Assembly (NCBI RefSeq): GCF_900172235.1
Contig: NZ_FWFQ01000002.1
Span: 62,001-126,000, forward strand
Direction: 5' to 3'
Source of the DNA: Pseudoruegeria aquimaris
GTDB lineage: Bacteria; Pseudomonadota; Alphaproteobacteria; Rhodobacterales; Rhodobacteraceae
DNA: 64,000 nucleotides
Positions 10,451 to 18,294 of this stretch are shown in pieces. The notes beneath the pieces are model-generated. The model saw nothing but the letters and a program-made list of their open reading frames with translations. It made no database searches and was not told where the DNA came from. A program made the translations under genes and the position numbers. Position 1 is the first letter of the stretch. Each line of letters starts with the position of its first letter.

Positions 10451-10696
10451 ATGATCCGCAAAATGTCTTTCGCATTGCTGCCGCTGGCCGCGCTGGCCGC
10501 CTGCACCGAGTCGTCCAACAGCGCCGACGAGGTGGATCTGGCCAACCCGGCCGCCGTTTTCTGCGTCCAGAGCAACGGCGCCTACGAGATCCGCGAAGAT
10601 CCGGAAGGCAACCAGTATGGCGTCTGCATCGTGGATGAAGGCGAGTTCGACGCCTGGGAGCTGTATCGCAAGGCCCAGGATGCCGGCGCCACCTGA
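10451..10696 (+). CDS. Small DUF333-like lipoprotein
   Basis: This 81-residue protein begins with a lipoprotein signal peptide (MIRKMSFALLPLAALAAC) whose lipobox ends LAAC, so the mature protein should be lipid-anchored in the cell envelope. The mature part has the DUF333 pattern: NPAAVFC, then an EIRED-x-x-GNQYGVC segment and a DAWELYRKAQ ending, though the last usual cysteines are missing. The ATG at 10451 is preferred because TGAGG lies eight bases before it; the ATG at 10439 is an alternative. Its function is unknown. It faces the rpiR-type gene convergently and lies apart from the sugar operon. Confidence 0.72.
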   Translation: MIRKMSFALLPLAALAACTESSNSADEVDLANPAAVFCVQSNGAYEIREDPEGNQYGVCIVDEGEFDAWELYRKAQDAGAT

Positions 10697-10721
10697 GGCT
10701 GGGGGCGCGGCGCGCGGGCGC

Positions 10722-11594
10722 TCAGGTGAACTTGCGGAAGAATTTCGTCCGGTCGAACATGTCTTCCAGCGCCTCCATCCGCTTGCGCGTTTCCGGCCAG
10801 GTCTGCTCCTGCACCTCGGCGATGACGGTTTCCAGCAGAAGCATCAGCGTCACGCCGGAATCCCAAGCCGATGGCACTTCGATGCGGCAGGAAAACACGT
10901 GGTCGGCGTATTGTGACACCGGCGAGCGCCACTGATCGGTGAAGAGCACGATCTTCGCCCCCCGCGCCGCCGCCATTTCGGCCAGCTTCAGGGTGCTGTT
11001 CTCGTAGCGGCGCACGTCGAGGATCACCACCACGTCCCCCGCCTCCACTTCCAGCAGGTAGTGCGGCCAGGCGTTGGAAATGGACTGGATCAGCGTCACC
11101 TGCGGGCGCAGCACCTGCATGTGGAGGAAGAAGTAATCCGCCAGCGCGCGGGTGATCCGCCCACCGACGACATAGACCCCGCGCCCGGTATCGGCGAGCA
11201 GCGCGCAGGCGGCGTCGAAGCTGTCCGGGTCCATCTGCGCCAGCGTCTGGCGGATGTTGCCGCTCACCGCCTCGGTGAAGCGGTTGAGGATATGCGCGTC
11301 CGGCGCGCGCTCCGCCCATGTGTCATGCTTGGCGATCGGGTCGGAAATCTTGGCCTCAAGCTCGCGGCGCAGCTCGGCCTGAAACTCGGGAAACCCTTTG
11401 TAACCCAGCTTCTGCACCATCCGCGCCACGGTGGGCGTCGAGACCCCGGCCGCCTGGGCCACGGTGGTGATCGTGCCCAGCCCCGAGACCGGGTAGTTTT
11501 CGAGGATCGAGGTCGCCAGCTGCCGCTCCGCCCTCGTCAGCGCCTCGTAGGCCTGCTGCAGCCTGTCGGCGATCGTGTCTGATGGATGCGGCAT
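10722..11594 (-). CDS. MurR/RpiR-family transcriptional regulator
   Basis: This 290-residue protein has an N-terminal RpiR-type helix-turn-helix (about residues 1-77, with VAQAAGVSTPTVARMVQKLGY) and a C-terminal SIS domain (about 125-255, with YVVGGRITRALADYF and VVVILDVRRYE). SIS domains bind phosphosugars, but in this family the ligands vary. It is transcribed divergently from the TRAP/glutamine-synthetase-like operon with 143 bp between start codons, so it is the likely local regulator of that catabolic operon. Confidence 0.92.
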   Translation of the reverse strand: MPHPSDTIADRLQQAYEALTRAERQLATSILENYPVSGLGTITTVAQAAGVSTPTVARMVQKLGYKGFPEFQAELRRELEAKISDPIAKHDTWAERAPDAHILNRFTEAVSGNIRQTLAQMDPDSFDAACALLADTGRGVYVVGGRITRALADYFFLHMQVLRPQVTLIQSISNAWPHYLLEVEAGDVVVILDVRRYENSTLKLAEMAAARGAKIVLFTDQWRSPVSQYADHVFSCRIEVPSAWDSGVTLMLLLETVIAEVQEQTWPETRKRMEALEDMFDRTKFFRKFT

Positions 11595-11676
11595 CGGCTT
11601 GCCCTTTTTCTGATCGCTGGATGAGCGGATTCAAACAGGTTGTATTGCCCTGAACAAATCTTTCCAGAAAATTTTT

Positions 11677-11706
11677 TTGACAGGAAAGAGGCTCCTGAAG
11701 AATTCT
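11677..11706 (+). promoter_or_regulatory. Candidate promoter of the TRAP/ligase operon
   Basis: A perfect -35 hexamer TTGACA at 11677-11682 follows an A/T-rich tract. An AATTCT hexamer lies 18 bases further on as a weak -10. The site is inside the divergent gap between the rpiR-type gene and the operon and points at the latter. The -10 match is poor, so this is tentative. Confidence 0.35.
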
Positions 11707-11737
11707 TTTCACAAACGCAAACCGGGAGCTGCAAGGC

Positions 11738-12535
11738 GTGTCCGCATCGGCCAACACATTGGAACAGATCGTGCAGGGGCAGGCGCCGGCGGCGCTGCTG
11801 AACCCGGACGGCGCCGGCCCGTTCCTGCTGGCCTGCGAACATGCCTCCTGGCGGATTCCCGAAGAGTTCGCGGGGCTCGGGCTGACGGAGGAAGCACGCA
11901 GGAGCCATGTGGCCTGGGATCCGGGCGCGCTGGAGGTGGCCGCCCACATGGCGCGCATCCTCGATGCGCCGCTCGTCATCAGCACGGTGTCGCGCCTCGT
12001 CTACGATTGCAACCGCCCGCCCTACGCCCATGACGCCATGCCCGCGCGCAGCGAACGCTTCACGATTCCGGGCAATGCCGCGGTGACCCGCGAAGAGCGC
12101 ACCCGCCGCACGCGCACCTATTACGAGCCCTTCCGCGATCTCCTGGAGGAGACCCTGCGCGGCTTCCGCCAGCCGCCCGTTCTGGTGACGGTGCACAGCT
12201 TCACTCCCACCTACAACGGCGAAACGCGCGCGGTGGAGCTTGGCATCCTGCACGACGAGGACAGCCGCCTCGCCGACAGGATGCTCGACCTCGCCCCCGC
12301 TTTCACCGCGATGAACACCCAGCGCAACGCGCCCTACAGCCCGGCCGATGGCGTCACCCATACGCTCAAGCAGCACGGCATCCTGAACGGGCTGCTGAAC
12401 GTGATGCTGGAAATCCGAAACGATCTGATCGCCACGCCCGGAACCCAGGCCGCCGTGGCCGAGGACCTGGCCCGCCTGCTCAGCGCCACGCTGACGGAAA
12501 TGCGGATCGACGCCAACCGAACGGAGGCCACATGA
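11738..12535 (+). CDS. N-formylglutamate amidohydrolase family protein
   Basis: This 265-residue cytoplasmic protein belongs to the zinc-dependent N-formylglutamate amidohydrolase family. It shows FLLACEHASWRIPEEF (metal-binding His region) near residue 30, ISTVSRLVYDCNRP near 85 and VTVHSFTPTYNG near 153. The start is GTG at 11738, with a GGGAG site upstream. It overlaps dctQ by four bases (ATGA), making it the first gene of the TRAP operon. No histidine-degradation genes are nearby, so N-formylglutamate is not the obvious substrate. Next to a glutamine-synthetase-like ligase it may instead release glutamate from a gamma-glutamyl intermediate (inference). Confidence 0.82.
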   Translation: MSASANTLEQIVQGQAPAALLNPDGAGPFLLACEHASWRIPEEFAGLGLTEEARRSHVAWDPGALEVAAHMARILDAPLVISTVSRLVYDCNRPPYAHDAMPARSERFTIPGNAAVTREERTRRTRTYYEPFRDLLEETLRGFRQPPVLVTVHSFTPTYNGETRAVELGILHDEDSRLADRMLDLAPAFTAMNTQRNAPYSPADGVTHTLKQHGILNGLLNVMLEIRNDLIATPGTQAAVAEDLARLLSATLTEMRIDANRTEAT

Positions 12536-13041
12536 CCCCCTTCGCCCGCGGCTATGTCCGCACAGTGGACGCGGTGAACTACAGGATCGGACGGGTCATG
12601 ATGTATGGCATCTTCGTCATGATCGGCATCCTGCTGTGGTCTTCGATCTCCAAGACCTTCTTCCTGCCCTCGCTCTGGACGCTGGAAATGGCGCAGTTCG
12701 CCATGGTCACCTATTACATCATGGGCGGCCCCTACTCGATCCAGCTGGGCAGCAACGTGCGGATGGATCTGTTCTACGGCGCCTGGAGCGACCGCCGCAA
12801 AGCACAGGTGGACGCGATCACCGTCTTCTGCCTGCTCTTCTACCTCGGCGTGATGCTCTACGGGGCCGTCGAGAGCACCAGCTACTCCCTGCAATACAAC
12901 GAGCGCAGCCCCACCGCGTGGCGCCCCTATCTCTGGCCGATCAAGATCATCATGTGCCTCGGCATCTTCCTCATGCTGCTGCAGGCGATCTCCGAACTCA
13001 TCAAGGATGTCGCACGCATCCGCGGGGAGGAGATCCGATGA
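12532..13041 (+). CDS. dctQ: TRAP transporter small permease (DctQ)
   Basis: This 169-residue protein has the four membrane segments of the DctQ family (near 22-42, 55-75, 100-122 and 140-160). It is the small membrane subunit of a tripartite ATP-independent periplasmic transporter, which uses an ion gradient and a periplasmic binding protein. It overlaps its upstream neighbour by ATGA and dctM downstream by ATGA, so the three genes are translationally coupled. The substrate is not visible in this subunit. Confidence 0.88.
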   Translation: MTPFARGYVRTVDAVNYRIGRVMMYGIFVMIGILLWSSISKTFFLPSLWTLEMAQFAMVTYYIMGGPYSIQLGSNVRMDLFYGAWSDRRKAQVDAITVFCLLFYLGVMLYGAVESTSYSLQYNERSPTAWRPYLWPIKIIMCLGIFLMLLQAISELIKDVARIRGEEIR

Positions 13042-14360
13042 GCTACGAGATGATCGCCATCCTGATGTTCTCCACCATGATGCTGATGCTCTTCACGGGC
13101 CAGCGGGTATTCGGGGCCATCGGCTTCGTGGCCTCCATGGCCGCCGTGATGCTCTGGGGCACGGGGGGATCGGACATCCCCTTCTCCTCGGCCATGAAGC
13201 TGATGAAATGGTATCCTCTGCTCACCCTGCCGATGTTCATCTTCATGGGATACGTGCTGTCGGAATCCAAGATCGCCGACGATCTCTACAAGATGTTCCA
13301 CGTCTGGATGGGCCCTGTGAACGGCGGGCTCGCCATCGGCACGATCGGGCTGATGGTGCTGATCTCGGCGATGAACGGGCTTTCGGTGGCCGGCATGGCC
13401 ATCGGGGCGACGATCGCCCTGCCCGAGCTGCTGCGCCGCGGCTACGACAAGCGCATGGTCACGGGCGTGGTGCAGGCGGGATCGAGCCTCGGCATCCTCG
13501 TGCCGCCTTCCGTCGTGCTCGTGCTCTACGCGATGATCGCGCGCCAGCCCGTGGGCCAGCTCTGGCTCGCCGGCATCGTGCCGGGGCTGATGATGGCGGC
13601 GATGTTCATCCTCTACATCTACATCCGCTGCCGCCTGCAGCCCGAACTGGGCCCCGCCCTGAAGGAAGAGGCCCGCGCGGTGCCGATGGCCGAGAAGCTG
13701 CGCCTGCTGCGCGCCGGCCTGCTGCCGCTCTTCATCTTCGCGGCGATGATGGTGCCCTTCGTGAATGGCTGGACATCCCTGGTGGAAAGCTCCGCCATCG
13801 GTGCGCTCACCGCCTTCGCGGCGGCGGTGCTCAAGGGGCGGATGACGAAGGAGGTGTTCGAAACCAGCGTGCGCCAGACGCTGGCCATTTCCTGCATGTT
13901 CATGTGGATCATCCTGGCCGCGCTCGGCTTCGGCGCGGTGTTCGACGGCCTCGGGGCGGTGCGCGCGATCGACACGCTCTTCACCGAGCAGCTCGGGCTC
14001 GATCCCTGGATGATCCTCGTGCTGATGCAGCTGAGCTTCCTCGTGATGGGCACCTTCCTCGACGACACCGCCATGCTGGTGATCGTCGCGCCGCTCTACG
14101 TGCCGCTGGTGAAGGCGCTCGGCTTCGATCTGATCTGGTATGGTGTGCTCTACACGATCACCACGCAGATCGCCTACATGACGCCGCCCTTCGGCTACAA
14201 CCTCTTCCTGATGCGCGCCATGGCCCCGCCCGAGATCGGCCTGCGCGACATCTACGCCTCCATCGTCCCCTTCGTCTGCGTGATGGTGCTGGCACTGGTC
14301 CTGGTGATGTGCTTCCCGCAGATCGCCATGTGGCTGCCCAACTACGTCTACGGAAAATAA
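13038..14360 (+). CDS. dctM: TRAP transporter large permease (DctM)
   Basis: This 440-residue protein is the ion-coupled transport subunit of the TRAP system. It has about twelve membrane segments and typical DctM motifs, such as GSSLGILVPPSVVLVLYAMI near residue 151 and LGTF-like MGTFLDDTAMLVIV near 337. The ATG at 13038 overlaps the dctQ stop codon. It works with DctQ and the periplasmic protein DctP encoded next, and the three should form one importer. Confidence 0.93.
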   Translation: MSYEMIAILMFSTMMLMLFTGQRVFGAIGFVASMAAVMLWGTGGSDIPFSSAMKLMKWYPLLTLPMFIFMGYVLSESKIADDLYKMFHVWMGPVNGGLAIGTIGLMVLISAMNGLSVAGMAIGATIALPELLRRGYDKRMVTGVVQAGSSLGILVPPSVVLVLYAMIARQPVGQLWLAGIVPGLMMAAMFILYIYIRCRLQPELGPALKEEARAVPMAEKLRLLRAGLLPLFIFAAMMVPFVNGWTSLVESSAIGALTAFAAAVLKGRMTKEVFETSVRQTLAISCMFMWIILAALGFGAVFDGLGAVRAIDTLFTEQLGLDPWMILVLMQLSFLVMGTFLDDTAMLVIVAPLYVPLVKALGFDLIWYGVLYTITTQIAYMTPPFGYNLFLMRAMAPPEIGLRDIYASIVPFVCVMVLALVLVMCFPQIAMWLPNYVYGK

Positions 14361-14417
14361 CCGACAACGAGAGCCCGGCAGCGGGCCGAACCCCAACCGC
14401 CAACCAGGAGAGAGACA

Positions 14418-15449
14418 ATGACCACAAGACGCAAGCTGCTTCAGGGCGCCGCCCTTGCTCCGGCCGCCGCGCTGGCCACCCCGGCGCTGGCCCAGGGCAA
14501 GATCAAGTGGCGCATGCAGACCTACGCCGGCCCCGCGCTGGCCGCCCACGTGATCGATCCCGCGATCGAGATGTTCAACAAGATCGCCGGCGACCGCATG
14601 GAGATCGAACTTTTCTACGCCGATCAGCTCGTGCCCACGGGCGAGCTTTTCCGCGCCATGCAGAAGGGCACCATCGACGCCGTGCAGTCCGATGACGATT
14701 CCATGGCTTCGCCCACCGAGGTCACCGTCTTCGGCGGCTACTTCCCCTTTGCCTCGCGCTACAGCCTCGACGTGCCGGTGCTGTTCAACCAATACGGCCT
14801 GAACGAGATCTGGGACGCCGAATACTCCAAGGTCGGCGTGAAGCACATCTCCGCAGGGGCCTGGGATCCCTGCCACTTCGCCACCAAGGATCCGATCAAC
14901 TCGCTGGAGGATCTGAAGGGCAAACGCGTCTTCACCTTCCCCACCGCGGGCCGTTTCCTCGCCCAGTTCGGCGTGGTGCCCGTCACCCTGCCGTGGGAAG
15001 ACATCGAGGTCGCCGTGCAGACGGGCGAGCTGGACGGCATCGCCTGGTCGGGCATCACCGAGGATTACACCGTCGGCTGGGCCGACGTGACGAACTACTT
15101 CCTCACCAACAACATCTCCGGCGCCTGGGCGGGCAGCTTCTTTGCCAACATGGATCGCTGGAACGAGCTTCCCGAAGATCTGCAGACGCTGTTCCGCGTC
15201 TGCTGCGATCAATCCCACTACTACCGTCAGTGGTGGTATTGGGGCGGCGAGGCCTCGCTGCGGGTCAACGGCACCAAGATGCAGCTGACCACCATCCCCG
15301 ATGCCGAATGGGCACAGGTGGAAGAAGCCGCCGTGAAGTTCTGGGACGAAATCGCCGCGGAAAGCGAAACCAAGGCGAAGGTCGTCGAGATCATCAAGAA
15401 ATACAACGCCGACATGCAGAAGGCCGGCCGCCCCTACCGCTACGGCTGA
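14418..15449 (+). CDS. dctP: TRAP transporter solute-binding protein (DctP family)
   Basis: This 343-residue periplasmic protein carries a Tat-like signal peptide (TTRRKLLQGAALAPAAA, cleavage likely after ALA near 25). The mature DctP fold starts KIKWRMQTYAG and includes LKGKRVFTFPTAGRF near 158 and DGIAWSGITEDY near 205. It is the specificity determinant of the TRAP importer. It resembles the subgroup usually annotated for alpha-keto acids or related compounds more than the C4-dicarboxylate proteins, but its ligand cannot be fixed by eye. It follows dctM by 57 bp, with GGAGAGAG as ribosome-binding site. Confidence 0.9.
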   Translation: MTTRRKLLQGAALAPAAALATPALAQGKIKWRMQTYAGPALAAHVIDPAIEMFNKIAGDRMEIELFYADQLVPTGELFRAMQKGTIDAVQSDDDSMASPTEVTVFGGYFPFASRYSLDVPVLFNQYGLNEIWDAEYSKVGVKHISAGAWDPCHFATKDPINSLEDLKGKRVFTFPTAGRFLAQFGVVPVTLPWEDIEVAVQTGELDGIAWSGITEDYTVGWADVTNYFLTNNISGAWAGSFFANMDRWNELPEDLQTLFRVCCDQSHYYRQWWYWGGEASLRVNGTKMQLTTIPDAEWAQVEEAAVKFWDEIAAESETKAKVVEIIKKYNADMQKAGRPYRYG

Positions 15450-15457
15450 GCCCTGTG

Positions 15458-15475
15458 CTGCCCCGCGCGGGGCAG
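15458..15475 (+). other. Perfect 18-bp palindrome after dctP
   Basis: CTGCCCCGCGCGGGGCAG is a perfect palindrome beginning eight bases after the dctP stop. With the hairpin at 15492-15514 it occupies the 96-bp gap before the ligase gene. Neither has a T-tract, so they are more likely mRNA-stabilising or processing hairpins than terminators. Confidence 0.6.
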
Positions 15476-15491
15476 CGCGCACAGATAGAGT

Positions 15492-15514
15492 GGCCGGCCC
15501 CCCGCGGGCCGGCC
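15492..15514 (+). other. Hairpin between dctP and ligase gene
   Basis: A 9-bp perfect GC stem (GGCCGGCCC / GGGCCGGCC) with a five-base loop lies about 30 bases before the start of the glutamine-synthetase-like gene. It may protect the upstream dctP message and set unequal expression of binding protein and enzymes, as at other binding-protein gene ends. Confidence 0.55.
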
Positions 15515-15545
15515 TCCGCTGGATCAGGAAGGAAGTTTTCACATC

Positions 15546-16910
15546 ATGCCCGGCCCCCTCACCTTCGACGCCCTCAAGGCCGCCGTCGCCGACGGCAGCA
15601 TCGATACCGTTCTCGTCTGCCTCGTGGACATGCAGGGCCGCCTCATGGGCAAACGCTTCCATGCCGCCCATTTCGTGGAAGGCGCATGGGAAGAGACCCA
15701 TTGCTGCAACTACCTGCTGGCCACCGACCTGGAAATGGCCACCCCCGACGGCTACCGCGCCACCAGCTGGCGCGAAGGCTACGGCGACTACGTGATGAAG
15801 CCCGATCTCTCCACCCTGCGGCCCGTGCCGTGGCTGGAAGGAACGGCCATGGTGCTCTGCGACGTGCTCGACCACCATACCCACGAAGAGGTGCCCCATT
15901 CCCCCCGCGCGATCCTGAAGAGGCAGATCCAGCGCGCCGAGGCGCTCGGCTTCACGCCGATGATGGCCACCGAGCTTGAGTTCTTCCTCTTCGAAAAGCC
16001 GCTGGACGAGATCCGCAAGGGCGGCTTCAGGGATCTCACGCCCATCTCCGGCTACAACGAGGATTACCACATCCTGCAGACCACCAAGGAAGAGGCCGTG
16101 ATGCGCCCGCTGCGCAACCACCTCTACGCCGCCGGCATCCCGATCGAGAACTCCAAGGGCGAGGCCGAGGCCGGGCAGGAAGAGCTCAACATCCGCTATT
16201 CCGAGGCCCTGGACTGCGCCGATTTCCACACCATCGCCAAGCAGGCCACCAAGGAGATCGCCTGGCAGCAGGGCCGCGCCGCGACCTTCCTGCCCAAGTG
16301 GCACCACGATCGCGTCGGCTCCTCCTCCCACGTGCACCAGTCGCTCTGGGCGGACGGGCGCAACGCCTTCTTCGATCCGGACGACGCGCTCGGCATGAGC
16401 GAGATCATGCAGCACTACATGGCCGGGCTGATTGCCTACGCGCCCGACTACACCTTCTTCCTCGCCCCCTACGTCAACAGCTACAAGCGCTTCGTGAAAG
16501 GCAGCTTCGCGCCGACGAAAACCGCCTGGAGCGTGGACAACCGCACCGCCGGCTTCCGCCTCTGCGGCGAAGGCACCAAGGCGGTGCGCGTGGAATGCCG
16601 CATCGGCGGCAGCGACCTTAACCCCTATCTCGCGCTCGCCGCTCAGCTCGCCGCCGGCCTGAAGGGCATCGAGGAGAAGCTGCCCCTGCCCGCCCCCACC
16701 TCGGGCGATCTCTACGAGGCCGAGAACGTGGGCGAAATCCCCGCAACCCTGCGCGCGGCCACCGATACCCTGCGAAACTCCGCCTTCCTGAAAGAGGCCT
16801 TCGGCGCCGGCGTCGTGGCCCATTACACCCGCTGCGCGGAGTGGGAGCAGGAAGAATTCGACCGCGTCGTCACCGATTACGAAGTCGCCCGCGGCTTCGA
16901 GAAGGCCTGA
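15546..16910 (+). CDS. Glutamine-synthetase-like gamma-glutamyl ligase (PuuA/GlnT type)
   Basis: This 454-residue protein has the glutamine synthetase catalytic fold: TELEFFLFE near residue 140, the metal-binding region GEAEAGQEELNI near 205, RAATFLPKWHHD and SSSHVHQSLW near 250-270, and DNRTAGFRL with VECRIGGSDLNPYLALAA near 330-365. The classical GSGMH segment reads GSSSH, typical of ligases that couple glutamate to an amine other than ammonia, such as PuuA or IpuC. It is followed within three bases by an aldehyde dehydrogenase and then an alcohol dehydrogenase, and is preceded by a transporter. That fits gamma-glutamylation of an imported amine or amino alcohol. A housekeeping ammonia-assimilating role is unlikely. 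Confidence 0.87.
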   Translation: MPGPLTFDALKAAVADGSIDTVLVCLVDMQGRLMGKRFHAAHFVEGAWEETHCCNYLLATDLEMATPDGYRATSWREGYGDYVMKPDLSTLRPVPWLEGTAMVLCDVLDHHTHEEVPHSPRAILKRQIQRAEALGFTPMMATELEFFLFEKPLDEIRKGGFRDLTPISGYNEDYHILQTTKEEAVMRPLRNHLYAAGIPIENSKGEAEAGQEELNIRYSEALDCADFHTIAKQATKEIAWQQGRAATFLPKWHHDRVGSSSHVHQSLWADGRNAFFDPDDALGMSEIMQHYMAGLIAYAPDYTFFLAPYVNSYKRFVKGSFAPTKTAWSVDNRTAGFRLCGEGTKAVRVECRIGGSDLNPYLALAAQLAAGLKGIEEKLPLPAPTSGDLYEAENVGEIPATLRAATDTLRNSAFLKEAFGAGVVAHYTRCAEWEQEEFDRVVTDYEVARGFEKA

Positions 16911-16913
16911 TCC

Positions 16914-18290
16914 ATGACCCTTACCTGCATCTCCCCCGTCGATGGCTCCGTCTACGCCGAACGTGAAACCCTCACCGCCGCGCAGGCGGGCGCCCTCTGC
17001 GAACGCCTCGCGGCCGCGCAGAAGGCCTGGGCGGCGCGCCCGCTTCAGGAACGCATCGATCTCGTGCTCAGGGGCGTCGCCAATGTCGGCGCGATGAACG
17101 AGGAAATCGTGCCCGAGCTGGCCTGGCAGATGGGCCGCCCGATCCGCTACGGCGGCGAATTCGGCGGTTTCAACGAACGCGCCACCTACATGGCGCAGAT
17201 CGCCGAAGACGCCCTGGCCCCCATCGCCATCGCCGACGATGCCGGCTTCAAGCGCCAGATCAAACGCGTGCCCCATGGCGTCGTCCTCGTGATCGCGCCG
17301 TGGAACTACCCCTACATGACGGCGATCAACACCGTGGCCCCGGCGCTGATCGCGGGCAACACGGTGATGCTGAAACACGCGAGCCAGACGCTGCTCGTGG
17401 GCGAACGCATGGCCCGCGCCTTCCACGAGGCCGGCGTGCCCGAGGATGTCTTCGCCAATGTCTTCCTCGATCACCGGACGACGAGCGCGTTGATCGCACA
17501 GAAACGTTTCGGCTTCGTGAATTTCACCGGCTCCGTGGGCGGCGGCCGCGCCATCGAACGCGCGGCGGCGGGCACTTTCACCGGCGTCGGGCTGGAACTG
17601 GGCGGCAAGGATCCGGGCTACGTCCGCGCCGACGCCGATCTCGATGCCGCCGTCGAGACGCTGATCGACGGGGCGATGTTCAACTCCGGCCAGTGCTGCT
17701 GCGGCATCGAACGGATCTACGTCCACGAAAGCCTGTTCGACGATTTCGTCGCCAAGGCGGTCGCGATCGTGCGCGGCTACAAGCTGGGCAACCCGCTCGA
17801 TCCCGAAACCACGCTCGGCCCCATGGCCCACGCCCGCTTCGCCGCCGAGGTGCGCGCCCAGACGGAAGAGGCCGTGGCCGCCGGCGCTAAAGCCCTGATC
17901 TCGCCGCTGGATTTCCCCGAAGACGACGGCGCCGCCTACCTGATGCCGCAGATCCTCGTGGACGTCACCCACGAGATGCGCGTGATGCGCGATGAAAGCT
18001 TCGGCCCCGTCGTCGGCATCATGCCGGTGAAGGATGACGCCGAGGCCATCGCCCTGATGAACGACAGTCACTTCGGCCTCACCGCCAGCATCTGGAGCGC
18101 CGATCCTGCGGCCGCCGAGGCCATCGGCGACGCGCTGGACACCGGCACGGTATTCCTCAACCGCTGCGATTACCTCGACCCGGCGCTCTGCTGGACGGGC
18201 TGCAAGGACACCGGGCGCGGCGGCGGGCTCTCCGTCATCGGCTACCACAACCTGACACGACCCAAATCCTACCACCTCAAGAAGGGCTGA
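16914..18290 (+). CDS. NAD(P)-dependent aldehyde dehydrogenase
   Basis: This 458-residue enzyme oxidises an aldehyde to the acid with NAD(P)+. The catalytic features are all present: the Asn of PWNYPY near residue 128, the FTGSVGGG turn near 205, catalytic Glu in ELGGKDPG near 228, and catalytic Cys in SGQCCCGIER near 263. The three consecutive cysteines there are unusual, and the second should be the nucleophile. ESFGPV near 362 is the usual cofactor motif. It begins three bases after the ligase gene and ends four bases before the alcohol dehydrogenase gene. In this operon it would oxidise the aldehyde made by the alcohol dehydrogenase. Confidence 0.92.
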   Translation: MTLTCISPVDGSVYAERETLTAAQAGALCERLAAAQKAWAARPLQERIDLVLRGVANVGAMNEEIVPELAWQMGRPIRYGGEFGGFNERATYMAQIAEDALAPIAIADDAGFKRQIKRVPHGVVLVIAPWNYPYMTAINTVAPALIAGNTVMLKHASQTLLVGERMARAFHEAGVPEDVFANVFLDHRTTSALIAQKRFGFVNFTGSVGGGRAIERAAAGTFTGVGLELGGKDPGYVRADADLDAAVETLIDGAMFNSGQCCCGIERIYVHESLFDDFVAKAVAIVRGYKLGNPLDPETTLGPMAHARFAAEVRAQTEEAVAAGAKALISPLDFPEDDGAAYLMPQILVDVTHEMRVMRDESFGPVVGIMPVKDDAEAIALMNDSHFGLTASIWSADPAAAEAIGDALDTGTVFLNRCDYLDPALCWTGCKDTGRGGGLSVIGYHNLTRPKSYHLKKG

Positions 18291-18294
18291 TCCC

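Noticed and set aside
11738-12535. N-formylglutamate amidohydrolase as part of a histidine-degradation (hut) operon
   Set aside because: No hutU, hutH, hutI or hutF lies nearby. The gene is coupled to a TRAP transporter and a gamma-glutamyl ligase instead.
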